Shown piece by piece: positions 15,366 through 23,143 of a stretch of 32,142 bases of DNA. The stretch's first letter is position 1. The number at the start of each line of letters is the position of its first letter. The stretch lies in assembly GCA_035540955.1 (NCBI GenBank), contig DATLFP010000101.1, positions 1-32,142 of the forward strand. Reading direction: 5' to 3'. Both the position numbers and the translations under genes were made by a program. The notes below the pieces were generated by a model. It searched no databases, had not been told where the DNA came from, and saw only the letters and a list, made by a program, of their open reading frames with translations. The stretch is from DATLFP01 sp035540955 (GTDB lineage: Bacteria; Actinomycetota; Acidimicrobiia; Acidimicrobiales; CADCSY01).

Positions 15366-16865
15366 ATGCGGTTTCCCCGGCGGGTACAGGCCCTGCTCGC
15401 CAGCTTCCTGGCGCTCATCGTCCTGGCCCTGAGCCTGGACGTGGTCGTGCTGCGCATCCGCGAGCGGGAGAGCGACGAGCGGGCGTCGACGCTCTCTCCC
15501 GCCCGGTTGCAGGCGCAGGCGCTGCTCACCTCCCTGCTCGACCAGGAGACCGGCCAGCGCGGCTACCTGCTGACCGGCGACGAGACGTTCCTCGAGACGT
15601 ACGAGCGCGGCGGCAACGACGCCGCGATGCACCTCGCCGAGCTGCGCCGGATGCTCGCCGGCCACGACGACCTGCTCGCCGGCCTGCAACGGGTGCGCAG
15701 CCGCGTGACGGCCTGGCAGGACCTCGGGGCCGGCTTCGAGATCACGGCCCGCAGGGGCGGCCGCGTCGACGTCGTGGAGGCGCTCGTTGCCGGCGGGACC
15801 AGTCGCGACCTCTTCGAGGCGGCCCGGACCGAGCTCGATGAGCTCCAGTACCGGCTGGCGCTCGCCGACATGAGCAAGCGCGCCGACGTCAACCGCCTCG
15901 ACACGGTGCTGATCGCCACCGACCTCGGGGCGCTGATCCTGGCGGTCGGGCTCATCGCCGTCGCCGCCCTCCTCGCCCGGCGATGGTTCACCCGACCGCT
16001 CCAGGCGCTGAGCACCTCGGTGCAGGCCGTGGCGGGCGGTGCGCTCCGATCGTCGGTCACGGTCGAGGGCCCGCCCGAGTTCGTCGAGCTGGCGGGTGAC
16101 GTCGACGCCATGCGCCGGCGGATCCTCGCCGAGGTCGAGGAGGCGGAGCGGGCGCGGGAGGCGCTCGCCGAGCGGGGCATGATCGTGCTGACGCTGCGGG
16201 AGGAGCTGGCGGCGGCCCAGCCGGCCCTGCCCGACGGCGTCGAGCTCGCCGGCCGGTTCGCGCCCGCGCAGGGCATCGTCGCCGGCGACTGGTACGACGT
16301 CGTGCCGCTCGACGGCGGCCGGCTGGCGGTGGCCCTGGTGGACGTGAGCGGGCACGGAGCCGGCGTCGGCGCCTTCGCGCTGCGCACGAAGGCGCTCACC
16401 CTGGCCGCCCTCCGGAGCCACCCTCCCGGGGAGGCGTTCTCGTGGCTGTCCGACCGCCTGGGCGACACCGGCGAGCAGTTCCTCACCGGTGTCGTCCTCG
16501 TGCTCGACCCGGCCACCGGCACGCTCGAGTACGCGAGCGCCGGGCATCCGCCGCTTCTCCTGGCAGGGGTGACCGGCGTGGCCGAGCTCGGCGCCACCGG
16601 ACCGCTCCTCGGTCCCCTCGGTGGTGCGTGGACGACGGAGCGAGTCGTCCTCGAACGGGGTGGGGCCATCGTCGCGTTCTCCGACGGACTCATCGAGGCG
16701 CGGAGCGACGACGGCGAGCCCTTCGGGGTCAGGCGGCTCGCCGAGATCGTCGAGCGCACCCAGCTCGAGGGCCCAGCGCGGGTGGCCGACGCCTGCCTCG
16801 AGTCGGTCCAGCGGCACCAGGCCCGCCGGGAGGATGACCTGACCCTCGTGGTGGTGGCCCGCTAG
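15366..16865 (+). CDS. CHASE3-HAMP-PP2C (SpoIIE/RsbU-type) membrane serine phosphatase
   Basis: About 499 residues: a membrane helix (9-29), an extracytoplasmic CHASE3-like helical domain with the signature DQETGQRGYLLTGDETFLE, a second helix (about 185-203), HAMP (about 203-255), a short coiled coil, and a SpoIIE-type PP2C domain (about 285-499). The metal-binding motifs are intact: GDWYDVV, DVSGHGAGVGAFALR, YASAGHPPLLL, FSDGLIEAR and REDDLTLVVV. Such phosphatases dephosphorylate STAS anti-sigma antagonists and so oppose RsbW-type kinases. The start is uncertain: ATGs lie at 15330, 15351 and 15366. I chose 15366 because TATGCT precedes it by ten bases and it begins at MRFPRR just before the helix. 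Confidence 0.88.
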   Translation: MRFPRRVQALLASFLALIVLALSLDVVVLRIRERESDERASTLSPARLQAQALLTSLLDQETGQRGYLLTGDETFLETYERGGNDAAMHLAELRRMLAGHDDLLAGLQRVRSRVTAWQDLGAGFEITARRGGRVDVVEALVAGGTSRDLFEAARTELDELQYRLALADMSKRADVNRLDTVLIATDLGALILAVGLIAVAALLARRWFTRPLQALSTSVQAVAGGALRSSVTVEGPPEFVELAGDVDAMRRRILAEVEEAERAREALAERGMIVLTLREELAAAQPALPDGVELAGRFAPAQGIVAGDWYDVVPLDGGRLAVALVDVSGHGAGVGAFALRTKALTLAALRSHPPGEAFSWLSDRLGDTGEQFLTGVVLVLDPATGTLEYASAGHPPLLLAGVTGVAELGATGPLLGPLGGAWTTERVVLERGGAIVAFSDGLIEARSDDGEPFGVRRLAEIVERTQLEGPARVADACLESVQRHQARREDDLTLVVVAR

Positions 16866-16874
16866 CGGCCCTGG

Positions 16875-17834
16875 TCACTCCTCGAGCTGGTCGGCCTGCT
16901 CGAGGAGCTCCTCGGAAAGCACGATCGACAGCCGGTCGGCCACGTTCGTGCGGATGCGCAGGTTGAACTCCCCTGGGTCTTCGAGCGGCACCTCGTTCAC
17001 GGCGCTGCCCTCGAGCAAGCGAACGGCCTGGCGCCCGAGCTGGCGGAAGGCGGCGACGTTGTCGGGGGCGAGCACGGCGAGGGCCCACGTGTTCACGTTG
17101 GTGTTGGCCACGACCGGAATGCCGGCGGCGGTGAACGCCGCTTCGATGGCCTCGGTGGCCCGCACCGCACCGGGGGCGTTGGCGAGGATGACGACCTCGG
17201 CCCCGGAGGCGGCCAGCTCGCCGACCGCCCGCTCGACGTCGGCGTCGTCGGCGAAGCTCGCCTCGATCAGCGACACACCGAGGTTGCCGGCCGCGGCCCG
17301 CATGTCGCGCACGATGGGCTCGGCGGCGACGTCGCCGCCGGGCCAGAGGAAGCCCACGGCGTCCCGCCCCCCGATGACCTGGCGGGCGACATCGAGCGTG
17401 CGATCGGCCGGCACCCGGAACGAGAGACCGGTCAGGTTGGCCTCCGGGCTCCGGGGGTTCTCCACGAGTCCGCTGCCGACGGGATCGTTGGCGAGCACCA
17501 GGACGGGGAGCTCGCCGGTGACCCGCAGCGTTCCCGCCGCCGCCGCCGTCGACAGTGCCACGAACAGGTCGACCTCGTCGACGATCTCGTCCACGGCGGC
17601 CGCCACGGCGTCCTCGTCGGCCAGGCTCGTCGCCGGGTCGTCGAGGAGGACGGTGAGGTTGTCCCCCACCTTCCAGCCCGCCAGTGCCAGCTCGTCGAGG
17701 AAGGCCTCGTGGCTCTGCTCGGTGATGGCGGTGGTGCGTACGAACGCGATGGTCCGGTCGGGCTTGCCGTCGTCGCCGCAACCGGTCAGCAACCCGGCGG
17801 CAAGCACGAACGCCGCGAACAGGTGCCGACGCAC
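16875..17834 (-). CDS. ABC transporter substrate-binding lipoprotein (ABC_sub_bind family)
   Basis: 319 residues with a lipoprotein signal peptide and lipobox LLTGC (Cys19), followed by a type I periplasmic-binding fold resembling the PF04392 family (two Rossmann-like lobes; motifs VALSTAAAAGTL, LANDPVGSGLVENP and IPVVANTNVNTWAL). The family binds amino-acid-like ligands for ABC importers. No permease or ATPase gene is nearby, so it may act as a ligand sensor for the adjacent kinases or work with a transporter elsewhere. The GTG start has TACGCT seven bases upstream. Its stop faces the phosphatase stop with nine bases between. Confidence 0.82.
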   Translation of the reverse strand: MRRHLFAAFVLAAGLLTGCGDDGKPDRTIAFVRTTAITEQSHEAFLDELALAGWKVGDNLTVLLDDPATSLADEDAVAAAVDEIVDEVDLFVALSTAAAAGTLRVTGELPVLVLANDPVGSGLVENPRSPEANLTGLSFRVPADRTLDVARQVIGGRDAVGFLWPGGDVAAEPIVRDMRAAAGNLGVSLIEASFADDADVERAVGELAASGAEVVILANAPGAVRATEAIEAAFTAAGIPVVANTNVNTWALAVLAPDNVAAFRQLGRQAVRLLEGSAVNEVPLEDPGEFNLRIRTNVADRLSIVLSEELLEQADQLEE

Positions 17835-17841
17835 GGGCCGG

Positions 17842-17847
17842 AGCGTA
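17842..17847 (-). promoter_or_regulatory. -10 element TACGCT for substrate-binding lipoprotein
   Basis: On the minus strand TACGCT is followed by seven bases and the GTG at 17834, one base longer than the usual spacing here. Confidence 0.5.
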
Positions 17848-17861
17848 CTGACAGCGGTCGG

Positions 17862-18632
17862 TCAGCGGGGAGCGCGCGCCCAGAGGAGGATGCGCTTGAA
17901 GGCGTAGAAGTACGGCCGGCGGTCGCCCAGCTCGGCCACCAGCCGGGCCCGATAGTGCTCGAGGAAGCGCGCAAGCTCGGCATCACCGAGCAGGGGGCGG
18001 AACCGGGTGAGGTTGGTGCCCATGGTCCACTCGACGACGGCCGCGGTCGAGTCGAGCAGGTGGCCGTAGACCTGGAGGCGCACGTGCTGGTCGACGAACC
18101 TCAGCTCGTGCAGGATCTCGGCGTAGCGAGCCGGAGAGAGCACGTTGATCGCCACCGGATCGTCGGGCGGGTCCTCGACCAGCTCGGCCGCCACGGCCGC
18201 CGCGATCACGTGCGACGGGTGGTCGGCGTTGCAGGGGACCTGCACGGCCAGCTGCCCACCGGGCGCCAGCTGACCCGCGAGGTCGGCGAGCAGGTGCTCG
18301 TGGTCGGGCACCCATTGCAGGGCAGCGTTGGCGAAGACGACGTCGACCGGTTCCGGCGCCCACCACGTGGCGAGGTCGCCGACCTCGAAGACGACGCCCG
18401 GGGCCGATGGCGCCTCGGCGAGCATCGCCGGTGACGAGTCGATGCCGAGGGTGACCGCCGCGCCGGTGTGGCGGTGCAGGTCGACGGTCAGCTCGCCGGT
18501 ACCGCACCCGAGATCGACGACCCGGCCGTCGGGAACCGGCGCCACCAACGCCAGGAGGTCGTCGAAGGGCTGGCGGCGCTCGGCCGCGAACCGCTGGTAC
18601 TGGGTGGGGTTCCACGCGTCGGAGACAGCCAT
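17862..18632 (-). CDS. tam: Trans-aconitate 2-methyltransferase-like SAM methyltransferase
   Basis: 256 residues, close to the length of E. coli Tam. The N-terminus WNPTQYQRFAAERRQPFDDL matches the W-P--Y--F--ER--P--DLL opening of Tam proteins. SAM motif I is VVDLGCGTGELT, followed by an acidic residue in GIDSSPAM, then FANAALQWVPDH and LAPGGQLAVQVP. Tam methylates trans-aconitate, an aconitase by-product, in the cytoplasm; the exact substrate here is inferred. The ATG at 18632 starts at the conserved region and has TACAAG six bases upstream; an in-frame ATG at 18671 is rejected. It is divergent from a GntR-family gene with only 37 bp between starts. Confidence 0.8.
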   Translation of the reverse strand: MAVSDAWNPTQYQRFAAERRQPFDDLLALVAPVPDGRVVDLGCGTGELTVDLHRHTGAAVTLGIDSSPAMLAEAPSAPGVVFEVGDLATWWAPEPVDVVFANAALQWVPDHEHLLADLAGQLAPGGQLAVQVPCNADHPSHVIAAAVAAELVEDPPDDPVAINVLSPARYAEILHELRFVDQHVRLQVYGHLLDSTAAVVEWTMGTNLTRFRPLLGDAELARFLEHYRARLVAELGDRRPYFYAFKRILLWARAPR

Positions 18633-18637
18633 GCTCG

Positions 18638-18670
18638 ACTTGTAGCACACTTGTCTGTAACTTGTCTGCA
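18638..18670. promoter_or_regulatory. Three tandem 11-bp direct repeats, probable operator
   Basis: ACTTGTAGCAC, ACTTGTCTGTA and ACTTGTCTGCA follow one another without gaps; each unit is one helical turn, so the sites face the same side of the DNA. The block covers the minus-strand -10 TACAAG (18644-18639) of tam and the plus-strand -10 TAACTT (18658-18663) of the GntR gene; its last base is the A of the GntR ATG. A protein bound here would block both promoters. Confidence 0.65.
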
Positions 18671-19401
18671 TGAGTCGCGGGGTGCGCTATGTGGAGGTGG
18701 CCGAGGACCTTCGTCGCCGGATCGCCACCGGCACGCTGCGGCCGGGCCGCCTGCTCCCGAGCGAGGCCCAGCTCGCCACCGACCACGGCGTCAGCCGGGT
18801 CACCGTGCGGCGGGCGCTCGGGATGCTGCGCGACGCCGGGCTCATCGCCAGCCGGCAGGGGTTCGGCTGGTTCGTCACCCCCTCGCCGGTTCCGCAGCCG
18901 CTCGACGAGCTCCGCACCATCGAGGCCAACGTGCGGGCCGCCGGCCGGACCCCCGAGCGCCGCGTGCTCGGCTTCGGGTTCGTCGACGCGTCGCCACGGG
19001 TCCGCGAGGTGCTCGCCGCGGACACCGTGCTCGAGATCCGGCGACTCAACCTGGCCGACGGCGAGCCCTTCGCCCGCGTCACCGTCTGGGTGCCCGAAGC
19101 CCTGGCCACCGACCTCTCCCGGGCCGCTGTCGAGCGCCAGTCGCTCTACGAGCTGCTGCCCGTCACGCTCGCCGGTGCCACACAGGTGATCGGGGCGGTG
19201 CCGGCCGCGGCCGAGGACGCCGCCCTCCTCGACCTCCCGCCCGGGAGCCCGCTCGTGCGGGCCGAGCGCACCACCCGGTCGACCGAGGGCGACGCCGTCC
19301 TGCTCAGCGAGGCGGTGTTCAACCCGTTGCTCACCGAGCTCGTCGTCGACCTCCCCCCCACGGGCGAGGCCGAGCCCGCCGGCCTGCGCCTCGTCACCTG
19401 A
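18670..19401 (+). CDS. GntR-family transcriptional regulator, HutC subfamily
   Basis: 243 residues: an N-terminal winged helix-turn-helix (about 8-72; LPSEAQLATDHGVSRVTVRR is the recognition region) and a C-terminal UTRA effector domain (about 90-235; for example LEIRRLNLADGEPFARVTVWVP and SPLVRAERTTRS). HutC-type proteins bind small acids, amino acids or sugars and usually repress nearby genes. The ATG start has TAACTT six bases upstream, so the mRNA is probably leaderless. Likely targets are its own promoter, tam and possibly the VOC gene 22 bp downstream. The effector cannot be named. Confidence 0.9.
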   Translation: MSRGVRYVEVAEDLRRRIATGTLRPGRLLPSEAQLATDHGVSRVTVRRALGMLRDAGLIASRQGFGWFVTPSPVPQPLDELRTIEANVRAAGRTPERRVLGFGFVDASPRVREVLAADTVLEIRRLNLADGEPFARVTVWVPEALATDLSRAAVERQSLYELLPVTLAGATQVIGAVPAAAEDAALLDLPPGSPLVRAERTTRSTEGDAVLLSEAVFNPLLTELVVDLPPTGEAEPAGLRLVT

Positions 19402-19411
19402 GCCCGCCTTC

Positions 19412-19417
19412 TACGGT
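19412..19417 (+). promoter_or_regulatory. -10 element TACGGT, leaderless type, VOC gene
   Basis: TACGGT is followed by exactly six bases and the GTG at 19424. Confidence 0.55.
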
Positions 19418-19423
19418 GCGGTC

Positions 19424-20074
19424 GTGCGCCTCGCCAAGGACTCCCTCGACGTCGGGCTCTACACCGACCGCTACGACGAGCTGCGCGCCTTCTACGTCGA
19501 CCGGCTCGGCCTGCCCTACGAGGAGCTCCTGAAGGCCGGGCGGGGCATCCACCAGCACCGCGTCGGGCTGCACGGCTCGGTGCTCAAGCTGAACTCGTCC
19601 CGCGAGCCGCTGGCCGACGCGCCGACCACCTTCATCCGCCTCGACCTCCATGGCGATCACGAGGCCGAGCTGGTCGACCCCGATGGCACCGAGGTGCGGA
19701 TCTCGCCCGACGTCGAGCAGGTCGCCGTCCACTGGGCGACCAGCAACGCCGACCAGCTGGCGGCGCTCCTGCGCGACGGGTTCGACGCCACGCCGGTCGG
19801 CGACGACGAGTGGCGCATCGGTCGCACGCACGTCGTGCTCCACGAGCGGCCGGTCGCTGCCGGACCGCTGCGCGCCCGCGGGTTCCGCTACCTCACGGTG
19901 CAGGTCTTCGACGTGCGCGCCGAGCACGCCCGCCTGCTCGCCCTCGGCTGGCGGGAGGCGACCGCCCCGATCAAGCTCGGCGAGACGGCGTACATCTCCT
20001 TCGTCGAGGACCCCGACGGCGCCTCGATCGAGATCTCCCAGCGGGCGTCGCTCACCGGTCCGCTCCCGACCTAG
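19424..20074 (+). CDS. VOC (glyoxalase/bleomycin-resistance fold) family protein
   Basis: 216 residues with two betaalphabetabetabeta-like halves: one around DVGLYTDRYDELRAFYVDRL and a second around RYLTVQVFDVRAEHARLLAL, ending in FVEDPDGASIEISQ, the classic VOC C-terminal motif with its metal-binding glutamate. VOC members include lyases, dioxygenases, epimerases and binding proteins, so no reaction is assigned. It lies between the GntR regulator and the GlcD-like oxidase on the same strand; its own -10 is at 19412. Confidence 0.75.
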   Translation: MRLAKDSLDVGLYTDRYDELRAFYVDRLGLPYEELLKAGRGIHQHRVGLHGSVLKLNSSREPLADAPTTFIRLDLHGDHEAELVDPDGTEVRISPDVEQVAVHWATSNADQLAALLRDGFDATPVGDDEWRIGRTHVVLHERPVAAGPLRARGFRYLTVQVFDVRAEHARLLALGWREATAPIKLGETAYISFVEDPDGASIEISQRASLTGPLPT

Positions 20075-20078
20075 CCAT

Positions 20079-20084
20079 TAGCGT
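20079..20084 (+). promoter_or_regulatory. -10 element TAGCGT, leaderless type, FAD oxidase gene
   Basis: TAGCGT is followed by exactly six bases and the ATG at 20091. Confidence 0.6.
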
Positions 20085-20090
20085 CGCCGC

Positions 20091-21446
20091 ATGACCACGC
20101 TGTTCGACGGTGTGCTCCCCGCCGACCGCGTCCTCGCCGTCGGGGCCGAGTCGGACTACACGCACGACGAGGCGCTCGGCGGCGTGGCCCGCACGCCCCA
20201 AGCCGTGCTCCTGCCCGAGACCACGGACGAGGTGGCCGCCATCCTCCGCGTGTGCGACGAGCACGGCGTCCCGGTCACCGCACGCGGCAGCGGCACCGGG
20301 CTGTCGGGCGCGGCGATCCCGACCGATGGTGGGGTGGTGGTCTCCTTCGAGCGCATGAAGCGCATCGAGATCGACGAGGAGAACCAGGTCGCGGTGGTGG
20401 AGCCGGGGGTCACCCTCGCTGAGCTCGACGAGGTCACCGCCAAGCACTCGCTCGTCTATCCCGTGTATCCCGGCGAGTACAGCGCGAGCCTGGGTGGCAA
20501 CGTCGCGACCAACGCCGGCGGCATGCGGGCCGTGAAGTACGGCGTCACCCGCCACCAGGTGCTCGGGCTCGAGGCGGTGCTCCCGAGCGGTGAGGTGATC
20601 CGCACCGGCGGGCGGTTCGTGAAGGGCTCGACCGGCTACGACCTCACCCAGCTCATCGTCGGCTCCGAGGGCACGCTCGCCCTCGTGACCGAGGCGACGC
20701 TGCGCCTCTATCCCCGCCCCGATCACCAGGCCACGGTGCTGGCACCGTTCCGGACCCTCGACGAGGTCATGCACGCCGTGCCCCGGATCGTGGCCAGCGG
20801 CATCGGACCGCTCATACTCGAGTACATCGACATGCTCACGATGGGCGGCATGACGCGCCGGTTCGATCTCGAGCTGGGCGTGCCCGAGGCGGTCCAGGCC
20901 GAGACCCTCGCCTACCTCGTGATCGTGATGGAGAACGAGCACGAGTCGCGGCTGGAGGAGGACGTGCAGTCCCTGGCCGAGCACCTGGACGAGCTCGGGG
21001 CGATCGACGTGTACGTGCTGCCCGGTGCGTCGGGTCCGAAGCTGATCGAGGCGCGGGAGAAGGCGTTCTGGCTGGCCAAGGAGGCCGGTGCCGACGACAT
21101 CATCGACATCGTCGTCCCCCGGGCCTCGATCTGCGAGTACATGGAGCGGGTCCAGGAGATCGCCACCGAGTCCGGCACGTTCGTGGCGGGGTGCGGGCAC
21201 GCCGGCGACGGCAACGTGCACCTCTCGATCTACAAACCCGACCCCGAGGAGCGCACGGCCGTCATGCGGTCGCTGTTCGAGGCCGGGATGGCCCTCGGCG
21301 GCGTCATCTCCGGGGAGCACGGCATCGGCACGACCAAGCGCACGTACTTCCTCGCCCTCGAGGACCCGGTGAAGGTCGCGCTGATGCGCCGCATCAAGGC
21401 CGCCTTCGACCCGAACAACATCCTCAACCCAGGGACGATCTTCTGA
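20091..21446 (+). CDS. GlcD-like FAD-linked 2-hydroxyacid dehydrogenase/oxidase
   Basis: 451 residues of the VAO/PCMH flavoprotein family. The FAD pyrophosphate loop is RGSGTGLSGA (65-74), followed by GGNVATNAGGMRAVKYG (about 137-153) and the C-terminal catalytic and metal motifs CGHAGDGNVH and SGEHGIGTTKR, ending in FDPNNILNPGTIF. Family members oxidise glycolate, D-lactate or other D-2-hydroxy acids to 2-oxo acids. No GlcE or GlcF partner genes are present, so a stand-alone D-lactate- or D-2-hydroxyglutarate-dehydrogenase-like role is as plausible as glycolate oxidase. A ThDP enzyme that could use the 2-oxo acid follows on the same strand. Confidence 0.88.
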   Translation: MTTLFDGVLPADRVLAVGAESDYTHDEALGGVARTPQAVLLPETTDEVAAILRVCDEHGVPVTARGSGTGLSGAAIPTDGGVVVSFERMKRIEIDEENQVAVVEPGVTLAELDEVTAKHSLVYPVYPGEYSASLGGNVATNAGGMRAVKYGVTRHQVLGLEAVLPSGEVIRTGGRFVKGSTGYDLTQLIVGSEGTLALVTEATLRLYPRPDHQATVLAPFRTLDEVMHAVPRIVASGIGPLILEYIDMLTMGGMTRRFDLELGVPEAVQAETLAYLVIVMENEHESRLEEDVQSLAEHLDELGAIDVYVLPGASGPKLIEAREKAFWLAKEAGADDIIDIVVPRASICEYMERVQEIATESGTFVAGCGHAGDGNVHLSIYKPDPEERTAVMRSLFEAGMALGGVISGEHGIGTTKRTYFLALEDPVKVALMRRIKAAFDPNNILNPGTIF

Positions 21447-21448
21447 TG

Positions 21449-21601
21449 ATGGACAGAGACGCGAGACGAGCAAGCCGGAGATCGCCGAAGGCCACGACCC
21501 GGCGCCGCGGCGGCGCGCAGCCGCAGGCCCGCCGGAGCGGTGGGCCGCTCGCGAGCGCCAGCGAGCCGCGACGCCTCGTAGCGAAGGCCATGTCACAGTG
21601 A
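21449..21601 (+). other. 151-bp GC-rich gap; possible 50-aa Arg-rich ORF
   Basis: The gap between the FAD oxidase and the ThDP enzyme can be read as a 50-codon frame from the ATG at 21449 to a TGA at 21599-21601, which overlaps the next gene's GTG start (GTGA). The product would be very basic (MDRDARRASRRSPKATTRRR...). The DNA also contains short inverted repeats, such as GCTCGC/GCGAGC (21546-21565) and GCCCGCC/GGTGGGC. It may be a translated linker, a structured spacer or a genomic repeat; evidence for a real protein is weak. Confidence 0.25.
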
Positions 21602-23133
21602 ACGGTGCGCACGCCCTGATCCGGACGCTGGTCGACGGCGGCGTCGACGTCTGCTTCACCAACCCGGGCACCTCGGAGATGCACTTCGTCGCCGCCGTCG
21701 ACGACATCGCCGAGATGCGCACGGTGCTGTGCCTGTTCGAAGGGGTCGCCACGGGCGCCGCCGACGGCTTCGCCCGGATGGCCGACCGGCCGGCCGCCAC
21801 GCTGCTCCACCTCGGGCCCGGCATGGCCAACGGCATGGCCAACCTCCACAACGCCCGCCGGGCGCGGGTGCCGATGATCAACATCGTCGGCGACCATGCC
21901 ACCTACCACAAGCAGTACGACGCCCCCCTCGAGTCCGACATCGACGCCGCTGCCGGAACGTTCTCCTTCGTCGAGCGTCCCCTGCGGACCGCCGACCTCG
22001 CCGGTGCGGCGGCGTCGGCCATCGCCCGCGCCACCCGGCCGCCGTACGAGATCGCCACCCTCGTCCTCCCCGCCGACGTCTCCTGGGGTGAGGACGCCGA
22101 GCCGGCCGTGGTGCCGCCGCCGGCGCCGGGCGCCACGGTGACCGACGACGAGATCGCCCAGGTCGCCAAGGCCCTCGGCTCGGGCGAGCCGTGCCTGCTG
22201 CTGCTCGGCGGGCGGGCCAACCGCGAGGGCCCACTCCGGGACGCCAGCCGGATCGTGGCCGCCACTGGGGCGAAGATGCTCACCGAGGTGTTCCCGACCC
22301 GGCTCACGCGGGGCGCCGGCGTTCCCGCCATCGAGCGCCTGCAGTACCTCGCGGAGTTCGCCGAGATGCAGCTGCAGGGGACGAAGCACCTGATCCTCGT
22401 CGACGCCGTCTCCCCCGTCTCGTTCTTCGCCTATCCCGGCAAGGCCAGCGACCTCCTCCCCGACGGCTGCGAGGTGCACGTCCTCGCCACCGCAGCGAGT
22501 GAGGCCGGCGACGCGCTGGCCCGACTCGCAGAGCGGGTGGCGGCCGGTGTCGATCCCGTGCTGGCGCCGGCCGACCGCCCCGGCCGGCCGTCCGGTCCGC
22601 TCACCGGCGAGACCGTGGCCCAGGCCGTGGGTGCGCTGCTGCCCGAAGGCGCCGTGGTCGTCGACGAAGCCGCGACGTCGGGCCTGTGGGCGGGCGGCGC
22701 CACCGCCGGCGCGCCCAAGCACGACTGGCTGACGCTCACCGGTGGCGCCATCGGCATCGGCCTCCCGCTCTCGGTCGGCGCCGCCGTGGCGGCGCCCGAC
22801 CGGCCGGTGATCAACCTCCAGGCCGACGGGTCGGCGATGTACACGATCCAGGCGCTCTGGACGATGGCCCGCGAGGGTCTCGACGTCACCACCGTGCTGT
22901 TCAACAACCGCTCCTACGCCATCCTCAACATGGAGCTGCAGCGGGTGGGCGCACGCGTCGGACCGAAGGCGCTCGACATGCTCGACCTGTCCCGGCCCGA
23001 CCTGTCCTTCGTGTCCCTGGCGCAGGGCATGGGCGTCGACGCCGTCGCCGTGTCCACGGCCGAGGACTTCACCGCCGCCCTCGAGCGCTCGCTGCGCGAG
23101 CCGGGCCCCCACCTCATCGAGGCCGTCCTCTAG
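21598..23133 (+). CDS. Thiamine-diphosphate-dependent enzyme, acetolactate synthase/benzoylformate decarboxylase type
   Basis: 511 residues with the three ThDP-enzyme domains. The N-terminal Pyr domain carries the activating Glu (E48 in LFEGVATGAADGFARM). The central domain starts near residue 180. The C-terminal PP domain carries the Mg-ThDP motif QADGSAMYTIQALW followed by LFNNRSYAI (about residues 407-440). The sequence is often annotated as acetolactate synthase large subunit, but no small subunit or ilv gene is nearby. The family also includes 2-oxo-acid decarboxylases, which fits better after a 2-hydroxyacid oxidase. The GTG start is in a GTGA overlap with the preceding short frame. The stop is ten bases from the convergent neighbour. 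Confidence 0.85.
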   Translation: MNGAHALIRTLVDGGVDVCFTNPGTSEMHFVAAVDDIAEMRTVLCLFEGVATGAADGFARMADRPAATLLHLGPGMANGMANLHNARRARVPMINIVGDHATYHKQYDAPLESDIDAAAGTFSFVERPLRTADLAGAAASAIARATRPPYEIATLVLPADVSWGEDAEPAVVPPPAPGATVTDDEIAQVAKALGSGEPCLLLLGGRANREGPLRDASRIVAATGAKMLTEVFPTRLTRGAGVPAIERLQYLAEFAEMQLQGTKHLILVDAVSPVSFFAYPGKASDLLPDGCEVHVLATAASEAGDALARLAERVAAGVDPVLAPADRPGRPSGPLTGETVAQAVGALLPEGAVVVDEAATSGLWAGGATAGAPKHDWLTLTGGAIGIGLPLSVGAAVAAPDRPVINLQADGSAMYTIQALWTMAREGLDVTTVLFNNRSYAILNMELQRVGARVGPKALDMLDLSRPDLSFVSLAQGMGVDAVAVSTAEDFTAALERSLREPGPHLIEAVL

Positions 23134-23143
23134 AGGGAGCCGC

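Noticed and set aside
10989..17834. Chemotaxis-like system because of CheY-size receivers
   Set aside because: No CheA, CheW or MCP features; the kinases are ordinary membrane HisKA/HATPase proteins.
21598..23133. Assignment as ilvB (acetolactate synthase)
   Set aside because: No regulatory subunit or ilv neighbours are present, and the ThDP family has many decarboxylases of similar sequence; left as a general ThDP enzyme.
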